The notes under the pieces are model-generated. The model was not told where the DNA came from. It made no database searches and was given only the letters and a program-made list of their open reading frames with translations. A program made the position numbers and the translations under genes. From Muribaculaceae bacterium (GTDB lineage: Bacteria; Bacteroidota; Bacteroidia; Bacteroidales; Muribaculaceae), in contig CAJSYI010000005.1 in NCBI GenBank assembly GCA_910573745.1, positions 44,678 to 108,677 on the forward strand: a stretch of DNA of 64,000 bases, in the 5' to 3' direction. This document shows, piece after piece, positions 50,272 to 60,593 of this stretch; the first letter of the stretch is position 1; each line of letters starts with the position of its first letter.

Positions 50272-52161
50272 ATGCAATCCCTACTTAACTTTCTGCATGA
50301 CGAGTCTATTTCAAGTCCGTTTAGAGCGGAATTGAGTAATCGTGGTGGCTATATTACTTTTAGCAATTCTGGACGCCGTGGAGATACGAAATATTTCCAA
50401 ATTGGTATAGACTCAATTCTTACTACTCTAAAGGATATCCTTACTAACATTGAGGTCTTCTCTCGTATTCAGGATTATGAAGAGAAGCCTTGGCGTGATA
50501 ATGGGTCTATTTATTTCTCTGATCCGGTTGCCAATGCTAATTCCACGGTGCAAACCAAGCCTCTTTTCTCTACTCTGAGCAAAATTATTAAATGGGCTAA
50601 TCAGCCCACCTTAAATAACTTAAATACGGATAATCGCATAAGTATTACTCCTGATACATTAGAAAATACAATAACCAAACTCAATGTAGTAGCAGATTCA
50701 TTTGCTCCACACAGCAATTCTAAAATAGTGAAGCCTCCACTCAACGAGCCGTTGCAAATAATTTATTACGGTGCACCGGGTACTGGTAAGTCATTTACCA
50801 TTGACGATAAAACGGACGATGAAAACTCGGTACGTACTACGTTTCACCCAGATAGTGATTATGCTTCATTCGTTGGCGCGTACAAGCCTACGATGGAATA
50901 CGATGATATTCATTACGTCAATTCGGATGGAGTGGTTAGATATACTAATCCAGACAAGAATCGTGAGGGACGTGTACATCCCGGCACTGAGAAGAAGATT
51001 GTCTACAAATATGTGCCTCAGGCTTTCTTGAAAGCATACGTGGCAGCATGGAGCAATCTTGACACGCCTTATTTCCTCATTATTGAGGAAATCAATCGTG
51101 GCAACTGCGCTCAGATTTTCGGCGACCTTTTCCAACTGCTTGACCGCAACAATGCGGGCAGTTCGTCGTATGCCATTCATGCAGACGAGGACATCTCGCA
51201 GTTCCTCAGTTCCGACAACAAGGGATTTGCCGCTCTTTCTGACGAGCAGAAAGACGCTATCCGTGCTTTTGAACTACACAAGGATAACGGCAAAACACAG
51301 GCTGTCGGTCAGAACATTCTAGACGGCAAACTTCTGCTCTTACCGCCCAATCTCTACATTTGGGCTACGATGAACACAAGCGACCAGTCGCTTTTCCCCA
51401 TCGACTCCGCTTTCAAGCGTCGTTGGAACTGGAAGTATATGCCTATCGAGTACAATCCCCTTGACAAGAAAACTCAGCAGCCGATTGATTGGAAATTCCA
51501 AATCGGTGACAACCTCTATTCTTGGGGGCAATTCCTTGGCAAAATCAACCCCGAAATCTATACGCTTACCGAATCTTCGGACAAACAGATGGGCTATTTC
51601 TTTGCCAAGGCCGATAATGCCACCGGCATTATCTCCGAGGATGTTTTCTTGAACAAGGTGCTGTTCTATCTCTGGACTGACGTATTCAAAGACTTCGACG
51701 TATCAAGTGAACTTTTCAAAAACAAGAAAGCTAACCGCTCGTTCCGTTTCACCGACTTCTTCGAGGACTCCGAAGCTCTCGGCAACTTTATTGACAATCT
51801 CGACCTGAATAGTATAGAGCCTGTGAATTTAGCCATGACAGAAGACGGAATCTCCAGATTGTCTGTAAAATTCCCCGACGGTACCATACTCAACACAGGC
51901 AATATGATTGACATATACACCAGAACTCTTGAAAGAATTGGACTCGATATGGTCTTCAGTGTATTGGCAGACAGGAAAAAGGGAATTTATCCACTTATTA
52001 CCAAAGAACAGATTGCGATTGAGAATCCCGGTTCAAAACGTAGATATAAGAAAGTCGGAGATTATTACCTTTTAGTTGGGCCAGACACATATCCGTATGC
52101 TGGAATTATTAATGAACTTTCGAGTTTATTGTCAATTGATTTGAATGCTGAGTTCGAATGA
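50272..52161 (+). CDS. McrB-like AAA+ GTPase of restriction system
   Basis: Started at ATG 50,272 (629 residues); the frame from 50,239 overlaps the methyltransferase. GAPGTGKS at 167-174 is the Walker A, LIIEEINRGNCAQIFGDLFQLLD holds the Walker B, and MNTSDQSLFPIDSAFKRRW is the sensor/arginine finger region, the McrB signature. The first 150 residues are a DNA-recognition-type N-terminal domain. It drives DNA translocation and activates the nuclease encoded next. The stop overlaps the start of that gene by 4 bp. Confidence 0.92.
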   Translation: MQSLLNFLHDESISSPFRAELSNRGGYITFSNSGRRGDTKYFQIGIDSILTTLKDILTNIEVFSRIQDYEEKPWRDNGSIYFSDPVANANSTVQTKPLFSTLSKIIKWANQPTLNNLNTDNRISITPDTLENTITKLNVVADSFAPHSNSKIVKPPLNEPLQIIYYGAPGTGKSFTIDDKTDDENSVRTTFHPDSDYASFVGAYKPTMEYDDIHYVNSDGVVRYTNPDKNREGRVHPGTEKKIVYKYVPQAFLKAYVAAWSNLDTPYFLIIEEINRGNCAQIFGDLFQLLDRNNAGSSSYAIHADEDISQFLSSDNKGFAALSDEQKDAIRAFELHKDNGKTQAVGQNILDGKLLLLPPNLYIWATMNTSDQSLFPIDSAFKRRWNWKYMPIEYNPLDKKTQQPIDWKFQIGDNLYSWGQFLGKINPEIYTLTESSDKQMGYFFAKADNATGIISEDVFLNKVLFYLWTDVFKDFDVSSELFKNKKANRSFRFTDFFEDSEALGNFIDNLDLNSIEPVNLAMTEDGISRLSVKFPDGTILNTGNMIDIYTRTLERIGLDMVFSVLADRKKGIYPLITKEQIAIENPGSKRRYKKVGDYYLLVGPDTYPYAGIINELSSLLSIDLNAEFE

Positions 52162-54419
52162 AACTACTGATTGAAGAATACCAGTATAACGTAGCCGACG
52201 TTGAAAACGTGCTTGACGGGCTTTTCACCCTGCAAGATGTTGAGCAGAAAGTGTCGGTCAGCTACGTTGGGTATTATTACAATCCGCACCACAAAGTTCG
52301 CGACGTAGTTTTCATTCTCCCCAAAGTGCTTATCGACGAGCAGGGATATGTGTTTGGTGAATATGAACCGAAAGACCTTATCCATCTCGACGATGCGAAA
52401 ATGGACGAGAAGCACCGCAAGTTCCTCTACGAATTTGCCGTGTGGATTCACCGCGCAATCGTTGTCTACAACGACTCGCACGAGAAGAACGAAATCGTTC
52501 TCCACCGCCAAATTCAAGACGAGGGCAAGGGCTCGCACAAGAAAAAGAGCAACACGCTCCTTGATGTTATCCTTTCGCTAATACGCTTCAATAAGGAAAA
52601 TCAGCAGTTTTTCACTTTCATATTGAAGAACCTGCACTCCGGCTTCAACAAGATAAACTGGGGCAAGACCATTGCCCGGACTACGGCCATTGTTCAGGAC
52701 AGCAGCCCGACCTACCTTAACCCGATCAACAAAAAGCGTCAAGTGAATTTCGATGAAGAACTCATTGTGATCTTCTTCTCAATTCTGCAATACATATCGG
52801 ACACATACGGCTTCCGCTCAAACATAAACTTCGGTTTCAAACTTATCACCGGTGCCAAATTCAAGCGATACCTCGACGGCTTCGGGCGTACTCGCCTGCG
52901 TCAGATAAAATACAAGTATTTCTCTGACACCGCCGTCAAACTGTGGGATTTATGTTATGCCTTCTTCGATAAGACATACAAAATCCGTGTCAATACCTCG
53001 CAAAGCGAATACTTGCTTGTGAAGTCCTTCCACATAGTATTCGAGGCGATGATTGACGAACTTATTGGGGATACCGACATACCGCGTGGTCTGAAAGAAC
53101 AGGACGACGGTAAGCTCGTCGACCATTTCTACACCTACGACGGTCTGCTCATTGACGATAAAGCCGACGATGATATTTACTACATCGGCGACTCAAAATA
53201 TTATAAAATCGGCAACTCGCTCGGCAAGGAATCCATCTACAAACAACGCACATACGCGCGTAATGTAATCCAGTGGAATCTCGATATATGGCTCAATGGC
53301 AAGCCACACAAGCCGAACATGGCCGACCCATTCGAGCGAATACAGCTCTTTGACGAAGTTACCGAGGGTTACAATGTCATCCCCAACTTCTTCATCTCAG
53401 CCTCCATCGACAAGAAAACCTTGTCGTATGAAGACTATACCGAGCCGCATCCCAATCAGCCGCCGGTCAGCCGTCAGTTCAAGAACCGTCTTTATGACCG
53501 TGACACGCTGCTGCTCTCGCATTACGACGTAAATTTTCTCTTTGTGCTCGCGCTTTACGCCCGCAACAATGCCGGGGCAAAAGCCGCATGGCGGCACAGC
53601 GTCCGCGACAAGTTCCGTCGCGCCGTGCAGGATATGCTCAAAGAGAAATTCGAGTTTTACGCTCTGGCAGCGCACCACGATGTCGATGCCTCGACCTACT
53701 TCAAAGCGCACTTTCAAGAAACCCTCGGCAAGACTTTCCGACCTTACGAGAATCAGAATCTTTTCTCGCTTGCACTTGATAAATCATATCCTGAAGACAA
53801 TGAACGTCTGCTTTCTTCTCTCGGAGAAAACTTCTATGTTGTTCCGGTTGAGTTGGGTGAAGATCCATCAGACCACCTCGAAACTGAACGGGCTGTCAAA
53901 GGCTCAGTCGAAAGTACCTGCGGTATGGGCAAATTCCTGACTTGCCTTGTGCGTAAGGAAGAAATGGGTGAAGACGGGCGTAAGAATATTGCGAAGCTCT
54001 ATCAACTCTTCTACAACCACGAGGCAGAGGGCGCGACTTATGTTATGCTCAATATGCCTAGTGGAGACATATCAGAGGCAAAATATTTATTGCCCATTAT
54101 CGACAACTCCATCGATGGCTATTATGATATCGAACGAATATCATTCGGCACACGTACGAAAGAAACCAAAGACGGTTTATCCATCCCGAACTATCCAACT
54201 CTACGCATCAAGATCGGCTCATATCATCCACTTGAACACCGATATACAGAGGGCATAGTTCCCCGTATGGCTAACCAAATATGGAGCTATAACCAACTCC
54301 GGAATATAATGGTTAAGTCCAATGGATATGGGGAATTTGAATTAGAAGAAAGTACTGTAGAGGAACCCGAGATGTCTTATCTGTCAAGTTCTGGTTCTGA
54401 AAATGACTACACTGAGTAA
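52158..54419 (+). CDS. LlaJI-type restriction nuclease (McrC-like)
   Basis: A 753-residue protein. A long N-terminal region is followed by a PD-(D/E)XK-like core: DGLLIDDKADDDIYYIGDSKYYK, with GDSK at 344-347 and the earlier Asp in DGLLIDD. LlaJI enzymes pair such a nuclease with an McrB-like GTPase and C5 methyltransferases, and this operon has that order. The last 150 residues are strand-rich. The nuclease probably cuts unmethylated target DNA. Unlike lactococcal LlaJI, only one methyltransferase gene is seen. Confidence 0.8.
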   Translation: MKLLIEEYQYNVADVENVLDGLFTLQDVEQKVSVSYVGYYYNPHHKVRDVVFILPKVLIDEQGYVFGEYEPKDLIHLDDAKMDEKHRKFLYEFAVWIHRAIVVYNDSHEKNEIVLHRQIQDEGKGSHKKKSNTLLDVILSLIRFNKENQQFFTFILKNLHSGFNKINWGKTIARTTAIVQDSSPTYLNPINKKRQVNFDEELIVIFFSILQYISDTYGFRSNINFGFKLITGAKFKRYLDGFGRTRLRQIKYKYFSDTAVKLWDLCYAFFDKTYKIRVNTSQSEYLLVKSFHIVFEAMIDELIGDTDIPRGLKEQDDGKLVDHFYTYDGLLIDDKADDDIYYIGDSKYYKIGNSLGKESIYKQRTYARNVIQWNLDIWLNGKPHKPNMADPFERIQLFDEVTEGYNVIPNFFISASIDKKTLSYEDYTEPHPNQPPVSRQFKNRLYDRDTLLLSHYDVNFLFVLALYARNNAGAKAAWRHSVRDKFRRAVQDMLKEKFEFYALAAHHDVDASTYFKAHFQETLGKTFRPYENQNLFSLALDKSYPEDNERLLSSLGENFYVVPVELGEDPSDHLETERAVKGSVESTCGMGKFLTCLVRKEEMGEDGRKNIAKLYQLFYNHEAEGATYVMLNMPSGDISEAKYLLPIIDNSIDGYYDIERISFGTRTKETKDGLSIPNYPTLRIKIGSYHPLEHRYTEGIVPRMANQIWSYNQLRNIMVKSNGYGEFELEESTVEEPEMSYLSSSGSENDYTE

Positions 54420-54442
54420 AAATGATATAGCGGAAAGAACTT

Positions 54443-57400
54443 ATGGCTGTTTCAGATACATTACGAGGGTATAGAACTCAGTTTTTATATGCCCTATATA
54501 GAGTTGTTGCCGATAAAAGATACGATTATACCTATGTTCCAGAAGGTATAGAAGACTTAGATATTTTTTGCGGAGATAAAATGATTGAGGCAGTTCAGGT
54601 TAAAAATCTGAATCATGCCGTAGCTTATAATGACCTTAAATCTAAAGCGTCACTAACATCTTTCTTTGGACGTGGATGCGGGTTCCTTCAAAAATATCCT
54701 GATGTTAAGTTACGTTTGGTTTCATTTAATGGAGTTAGCCTCAAATTAAAGGATAACAATAAATTAGCATCATATCTTAAGAGTGACCCTCTTGTAAATC
54801 GAGACCAGATTTCTGCTTTACTAAATTCATTTATTTCAGAAAACATTACAGAGGAATATTTACTTGATGTCATAATTGGTGAACTTAAATCTCAATATTC
54901 TGCTTTCAACCCAAATTCAGAAATAAAATACCTGCTGCAATGGATTTATACCCTAGCAGAAGCAAGATTAAGTTTTACTTTGACAGATCTACATAATCAA
55001 ATACTGAGTTTCCGAAAGTTTCAAAACGCAGAATCCGTAGCAACGAATCAACTAGGTATACGTGTGAAGCGTTTATTTTCAGACCATGAAGAATCCCAAT
55101 ATAATGTTGAATTGCTCAGGGACGGTTTCAGTAAAGGTATTTCTGTATCTCCTAATCATATTTTAGCCAATTTGGATGTCAGAAGAGAAAAATGGTTAGA
55201 AAAAATTGAACATTCTTTTGAATCTTTTAAAACAGTAGTAGTGCATGGTGCATCAGGACAAGGTAAAAGTGCTCTATGCTATCGTTATGTGTTTGACTAC
55301 TATTCTTTTGCTTTTGAAATAACCAATGTGCTTAATCACAACATAGCAGATATTACTGCCACATTAGAAGAAATTTCAGCAGAATTACGTATTCCAGTAC
55401 TCATTTACTTTGATATAAAGCCAGATGAAAGAGCATGGGTAGAGATTGTACGTGAATTGTCTAGGCATAACAATGTTCATATACTAATTTCAATCAGAGA
55501 AGAGGATTGGAACACGACATCCAATATATTGGACCGTATTATAGAATATGGGGATATATATTTGGATCTTTCTGAAGATGAAGCCAAATCCATATTCATT
55601 GCCAACTGTCCATCGGCTCCTCTATCCAATTTTTATGACATTTGGGAAATGCTTGGAGAGGATGTACCTTTGCTTGAATATTTATATTCAATTAAACATA
55701 ATACAACATTGCGATCAATGCTGGAATCGCAATTTAATCGGTTATCACCTTCACAAAGAAAAATTGTTTCTCAAATTGTAATTCCGAATTATTTAGGTAG
55801 TAGTGTTCCTGAGGAGTCTTTGTTCAAATTAGAGGATTTAGATCCTATAGAAGTTTCCTCTGACTTGAACTACCTCATTGACGAATATTTCATCTGCAAT
55901 GAAGGTAACTTCGAGGATTTACATCCTATTAGGACAAAAATATTAAAAGACATTATAACAAGAGATAGTCAAGCCATATTGTTTAATATCGGTTGTCGCT
56001 GGATTGGCAAACTAAACATTAATAACCTTGATCGGTATATTATCAACTTGTTTAAAAACGGTATGGAATTGGACTTATTTTTTCATAATATTGCATCATT
56101 ATCTTCAGTCGATGCAAAAACTTGTTATAGTATTGTCGTAGCTTTATTATGGAAAAGCAGTTGTGACTACGTTGAAAATAATGAAGCCATAATTGATGAA
56201 CTTAGGAGTATTTGTGGACCTATCTACCCATGGTTTATCCCCGTAAATTTCACAGGAATAGACCTTACAGACTCTATGGGAACAATATTTAAGGAGAACA
56301 AATCATTATTAGAGCAATGCAATAATCTTAAAGTATCTATGTGGGGGCAAGAGAGATTATTTGACAGTCTAACCCAATGGTTACATTATTCCCAAATCTC
56401 AATTTCCGTTAAATCAAAAGATGAATTTGTATTTTTGGGTAAGACATTGTATTTATTAAGTTTAGGGAACCTTGGAGACAATATAGCATTATCAGGTCTT
56501 AAACCTGCTAGTAGAATGGGAATTAATAGTGATGAACTAGCAATATTACTTCTCGGCTTGAAAAGTTGCCGCTTAATGCCAGAGGTATGGCAAGAATTAG
56601 AGGAAGATTTCATTCGTTCTGCAAGAGATTTACATAAAATATACAATTTGAGTGTCTCAACAAAAAGCATTGAGGCCATTATTTCTACGAATTTTAAGGA
56701 TGGCTATGGAGATTCTAATCATAACGATAAACAGAAGTATAGTTTCATCAATGAGAAAGTTTTAGCGGTATGTGAAGTCTTTAGAATGGCTTTCCCCGAC
56801 AAAGAATATTACAATTGCTCAATTGAATGCGGAGATATTACGGAGATAATGATCGATACTGTCAAGACTATATCCAATATAAATCTACCAGTTCGACTGA
56901 TGTATATTCCGAGGAACATGGTCTGCAATCTCTATGCCCAAAAGTTAAAATCTACAAGCAAGCAGTCATATTATCATCAATCGATTGAACTAAGAAGAGC
57001 TTATGTAAAATGTTTATCATTGCTTTCCAATGTTCTAAAAAATATCTTAGAAGGAAGAAAAATTACAAAAGACTTAATTTTGTCTTATTCAAAAGCAGAT
57101 CAATATTTAAAGTCTTTACCTTCTTTGGAATTACCTATTGGGATGCACGACCCTTTGTCAATAGAAAATATCCACTCAGAAAAAAATGGAATAAAAGACA
57201 GATACCAAAATTTACGTAGTTATTCCAATGCACTTGACGTGTATAGTAGTAATATATCCAGTTTTATAAATCAAGCATTTAATTTACTATGTGTTAAAAC
57301 TGATAACTTTATACCTACCAAATATCTCCTTTTCGATTCATTGGCAAAGTTGAATGATATGAAAAAACAGACTCTTTTATTGGGAAATCCTTATTCTCCT

Positions 57401-58327
57401 ATAGAAGAACTTGAGCGACTTTGCAATAAGGAAGAGAAAACAATTGTAAAATTATTGGAACAATGGGCTTATATCTCCAATAAACATGGTCAGAATATTT
57501 CGGATGCCGTTGTAAATTCCAAAATGAATATCGGTGTTGAAACTCTGATCAAACGTTGTGTGAAAAAGTTGGAGATTGCAGCAGCTCACTATCATTTGAG
57601 TGGTCGATTCTCTGCAAATAATAATCGAATTAAATTAAAATTGGAGTACGATGAATTCAGCAAATTGTCAGAACTAGATATAATAGCGCGGGATCTTCTT
57701 CGATTTAGCTTTTTACCCTCTGAATGGATGTCTGCTGAACAATATCTGTTAGAGTCAACATTTTCTAATATAGAGATAGAATTCTATTATAAGCATATAG
57801 ATGGATCTCTTATCAATATTTCAGGGATTAAGTATGTTATTGCATGCAAAGACCTTTTCTCAATAGCAGAATCAGATAATTGGGAATTTCATTTGAGAAA
57901 GGACCCTAATGTGGAGATAGCTGTCCCCGAACCAATCAAAAGGTTTGATCAAGTCAAAGGTTATCTCTATTCTATGGTTATGATAGGTTCTCAGACTGAA
58001 AAGTTATCTGGGATAGTTAATTCTGATGATGCTGTCGGGCAAAATATGTGTAGTCAATTAAAGTGCTCCTATAAAGATATTGGGGATACAATTATTGCCA
58101 CACTTTCAGATTGCAAGAGATATATAGATTCAATAAATGTTCGTACACTTTCTGGTCTATTTAAGGCTTTTTGCGATAGTATAATAACTCTGTGCGAAGA
58201 TGGACTATGGCTCGAAAGTACGACAGAAGCGAGAAAATTGCTTAAGGATATGATTGATTTGGAACTATCTATCAAGGAGATTCTGTTCTATCATAATCTT
58301 ACGGCAGGTAAGAGTTACGATAACTAA
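54443..58327 (+). CDS. Avs-like nuclease-STAND NTPase defence protein
   Basis: A 1,294-residue protein. Residues 1-200 form a DUF4297/Cap4-type nuclease: EDLDIFCGDKMIEAVQVKN with D40, E49, Q52 and K54 as the likely PD-(D/E)XK set. A STAND/P-loop NTPase follows: VVVHGASGQGKSALCYRY (Walker A with K275, S276) and IPVLIYFDIKPDE (Walker B). The remaining 850 residues are helical repeats without clear motif, as in the sensor arms of Avs proteins. In Avs systems the sensor binds a phage protein (terminase or portal) and the nuclease then degrades DNA. Low GC compared with its neighbours suggests separate transfer. The family call is by architecture. Confidence 0.75.
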   Translation: MAVSDTLRGYRTQFLYALYRVVADKRYDYTYVPEGIEDLDIFCGDKMIEAVQVKNLNHAVAYNDLKSKASLTSFFGRGCGFLQKYPDVKLRLVSFNGVSLKLKDNNKLASYLKSDPLVNRDQISALLNSFISENITEEYLLDVIIGELKSQYSAFNPNSEIKYLLQWIYTLAEARLSFTLTDLHNQILSFRKFQNAESVATNQLGIRVKRLFSDHEESQYNVELLRDGFSKGISVSPNHILANLDVRREKWLEKIEHSFESFKTVVVHGASGQGKSALCYRYVFDYYSFAFEITNVLNHNIADITATLEEISAELRIPVLIYFDIKPDERAWVEIVRELSRHNNVHILISIREEDWNTTSNILDRIIEYGDIYLDLSEDEAKSIFIANCPSAPLSNFYDIWEMLGEDVPLLEYLYSIKHNTTLRSMLESQFNRLSPSQRKIVSQIVIPNYLGSSVPEESLFKLEDLDPIEVSSDLNYLIDEYFICNEGNFEDLHPIRTKILKDIITRDSQAILFNIGCRWIGKLNINNLDRYIINLFKNGMELDLFFHNIASLSSVDAKTCYSIVVALLWKSSCDYVENNEAIIDELRSICGPIYPWFIPVNFTGIDLTDSMGTIFKENKSLLEQCNNLKVSMWGQERLFDSLTQWLHYSQISISVKSKDEFVFLGKTLYLLSLGNLGDNIALSGLKPASRMGINSDELAILLLGLKSCRLMPEVWQELEEDFIRSARDLHKIYNLSVSTKSIEAIISTNFKDGYGDSNHNDKQKYSFINEKVLAVCEVFRMAFPDKEYYNCSIECGDITEIMIDTVKTISNINLPVRLMYIPRNMVCNLYAQKLKSTSKQSYYHQSIELRRAYVKCLSLLSNVLKNILEGRKITKDLILSYSKADQYLKSLPSLELPIGMHDPLSIENIHSEKNGIKDRYQNLRSYSNALDVYSSNISSFINQAFNLLCVKTDNFIPTKYLLFDSLAKLNDMKKQTLLLGNPYSPIEELERLCNKEEKTIVKLLEQWAYISNKHGQNISDAVVNSKMNIGVETLIKRCVKKLEIAAAHYHLSGRFSANNNRIKLKLEYDEFSKLSELDIIARDLLRFSFLPSEWMSAEQYLLESTFSNIEIEFYYKHIDGSLINISGIKYVIACKDLFSIAESDNWEFHLRKDPNVEIAVPEPIKRFDQVKGYLYSMVMIGSQTEKLSGIVNSDDAVGQNMCSQLKCSYKDIGDTIIATLSDCKRYIDSINVRTLSGLFKAFCDSIITLCEDGLWLESTTEARKLLKDMIDLELSIKEILFYHNLTAGKSYDN

Positions 58328-58387
58328 ATTATGATTTGCATCCTGATTAGTTCATTAATTTAGCTTCATGAGTATTTTTAATTCCCA

Positions 58388-59149
58388 ATGAATAACTTGT
58401 TGTATAAATATTTAGACATTAACGGTGCCAAAATGATGCTATATCATAACACCTTGATGTATGCAAATGCAACTACATTTAATGATCCGTTTGATTGTCA
58501 TCCATCTTTGATTGACTTTTCTAAAGTGCCATCTGAAAAATGTAAAATATGGGATGCAAGAGTAATTGAAGATTTAGAATCTAATAGATACATAAACAAT
58601 AGGAACGATTTATGGATTTGTTGTTTATCTAAAGTATATGATTCTCTATTGATGTGGAGCTATTATAACAAACATACTGGAGTCTGTTTAGGGCTTAATA
58701 TGGAATATATCAAAAAATATATTCATGTGGGATATGGTATGATGGTAAATACGCAAGCACGTGAAGTAAAATATTCTGACATTATTAACAAACCGGATTA
58801 TTATCGTGACCGCGAAGATTTTTTCTCTTATCAAGTATTCACGAAGGCAAAAGCGTGGGAACATGAACAGGAAATGAGATTATACATCATTAAACCCTCG
58901 CCAATGTTTATGGCATTTTTGCCACATCAACAAGAAAAGAATGAGCTTGATTGGAAGGAATTCAGGTCATTTATAAAAATTGGACCGGAATGTTTTGATT
59001 CCGTATACTTAGGCGTGAATATCAGCCCTAATGATAAAGAGAAAATAATACGACTTGCACAGAAAGTCAATCCTGAAATTAAGGTCTATCAGATGATTCC
59101 TGATACCTCCTCCTTTAATCTAATAGCATCTAAAGAGGAGGAAATATAA
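58388..59149 (+). CDS. DUF2971 domain protein
   Basis: A 253-residue protein matching DUF2971: LLYKYLD at the start, YANATTFNDPFDC, WICCLSKVYDSLLMWSYYNKHTGVCLGLN, and KAKAWEHEQEMRLY near the middle. Proteins of this group are common in defence islands; their biochemistry is unclear. It sits 60 bp after the Avs-like gene and may be independent of it. No membrane or nuclease motif. Confidence 0.8.
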   Translation: MNNLLYKYLDINGAKMMLYHNTLMYANATTFNDPFDCHPSLIDFSKVPSEKCKIWDARVIEDLESNRYINNRNDLWICCLSKVYDSLLMWSYYNKHTGVCLGLNMEYIKKYIHVGYGMMVNTQAREVKYSDIINKPDYYRDREDFFSYQVFTKAKAWEHEQEMRLYIIKPSPMFMAFLPHQQEKNELDWKEFRSFIKIGPECFDSVYLGVNISPNDKEKIIRLAQKVNPEIKVYQMIPDTSSFNLIASKEEEI

Positions 59150-59176
59150 AAACAACACTTATGACGGTTCTTTACT

Positions 59177-60208
59177 ATGGCAAAGAAGTTTGAGATACGA
59201 AATAGCACGGCGGAGTTCCTGATCTTTCAGATTGATGGGAAGGAGGATGGTGTGCAGGTTGTGTACCATCACGAATCTGTGTGGTGTACGCAGAAGGCTA
59301 TGGCGCAGTTGTTTGATTGCTCTTCTGACAACATCGGGCTGCATCTTAAAAATATTTACGAGACCGGTGAGTTGAGGCAGGAGGCAACTACCGAGAATTT
59401 CTCGGTAGTTCAAGCCGAGGGCGAGCGTCAGGTTAACCGCTCGCTGAAATTCTACAATCTCGATGCCATTATATCGGTCGGTTATCGGGTGAACAGCTCC
59501 AGGGCCACGCAGTTCAGGCAGTGGTGTACGTTCATTTTGCGGCAGTTTGCCATACGTGGATATGTGATTGACAAGAAACGGATGGAAAACGGGTCGTTTA
59601 TAGGAGAGGATTATTTCGAACACCTGTTGGCTGAGATACGGGAGATTCGCCTCAGTGAGCGGCGTTTCTATCAGAAGCTGACCGACATTTATGCTACGGC
59701 CATCGACTACAACCGCGATGCGCCAACCACCCGACTTTTCTTCAAGAAAGTTCAGAACAAGATGCACTATGCTGTTCATGGTCATACAGCCGCCGAGCTT
59801 ATCGTGGAACGAGCCAACGCCGAGAAAGAACACATGGGGCTGACGACATGGGAAAACGCTCCTGACGGAAAGATTGTCAAACCTGACGTAAGTATTGCCA
59901 AGAACTATCTCAAGGAGGTGGAACTTGCCGACATGGGGCGACTTGTCAATGCGGTGCTTGATATGGCAGAGCGTATGGCTCAACGCCATATACCCATGAC
60001 AATGGAGGACTGGGCAAAACGAATCGACATAATTCTTGAAGCGTCCGGCGATGCCGTTCTGACAGATGCCGGCAAAATCACCGCTGAATTTGCCAAGAGT
60101 TTTGCAGAATCGGAGTTTGAGAAATACCGCATAATCCAAGACAAACTCTTTCAGTCGGACTTCGACCGCTTCAACGACGACAATTTACTTCCATTGGACA
60201 TAGAATGA
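59177..60208 (+). CDS. rhuM: RhuM family protein
   Basis: A 343-residue RhuM protein. It has the DNA-binding-like start (VWCTQKAMAQLFDCSSDNIGLHLKNIYETGEL), the family region NRSLKFYNLDAIISVGYRVNSSRATQFRQWCTFILRQFAIRGYVIDKKRM (in parts), and a helical C-terminal half. RhuM proteins are found in pathogenicity and defence islands; a role is not known. Here it is followed by a small gene that might be an antitoxin-like partner. Length normal. Confidence 0.9.
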   Translation: MAKKFEIRNSTAEFLIFQIDGKEDGVQVVYHHESVWCTQKAMAQLFDCSSDNIGLHLKNIYETGELRQEATTENFSVVQAEGERQVNRSLKFYNLDAIISVGYRVNSSRATQFRQWCTFILRQFAIRGYVIDKKRMENGSFIGEDYFEHLLAEIREIRLSERRFYQKLTDIYATAIDYNRDAPTTRLFFKKVQNKMHYAVHGHTAAELIVERANAEKEHMGLTTWENAPDGKIVKPDVSIAKNYLKEVELADMGRLVNAVLDMAERMAQRHIPMTMEDWAKRIDIILEASGDAVLTDAGKITAEFAKSFAESEFEKYRIIQDKLFQSDFDRFNDDNLLPLDIE

Positions 60209-60215
60209 CAATCCC

Positions 60216-60593
60216 ATGACATACGAAGAGAAATATCAGGAACTTGTAAAGTTGTCTCACTGCGATAATCCCAAGATAAAAGAACAGGCTGATGCATGGC
60301 TTGTCAGTATAGGCTTGCAAGATGTGGCCGAACTGACGGTATCTGCACTCTTGCTTGATTTGGCAATCAGGAATGTCAAGGGTGAGATTTCTCGTGATGA
60401 AGTGAGTCAAAGATTAAGGGAGCATTATGGGGATAATTTATATGATGAATCCCAAAACTTGCTTGATGGAGGTTATGAGATTTTACCACCCGATTCTCCG
60501 AAGATAAAAGAGATAGAGGATTACAACCGTAAACTCCGTCCGGCTTTGTATGCAGAACTTGATAAAAAGAGGAATAGAAGAAAGTTAGAATGA
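60216..60593 (+). CDS. Small partner gene, antitoxin-like (tentative)
   Basis: A 125-residue protein starting 7 bp after RhuM. It is helical, and LDLAIRNVKGEISRDEVSQRLREHY (about 48-72) resembles the short inhibitory motif of VbhA/antitoxin domains (N-V-x-G-E-I-S-x-D-E). The end is basic (DKKRNRRKLE) and overlaps the alcohol dehydrogenase by 4 bp. Position suggests co-expression with RhuM. Confidence 0.55.
   Translation: MTYEEKYQELVKLSHCDNPKIKEQADAWLVSIGLQDVAELTVSALLLDLAIRNVKGEISRDEVSQRLREHYGDNLYDESQNLLDGGYEILPPDSPKIKEIEDYNRKLRPALYAELDKKRNRRKLE

Noticed and set aside
59159..60139. A 326-residue frame on the reverse strand opposite rhuM
   Set aside because: RhuM has clear family features on the forward strand; the reverse frame is its shadow.
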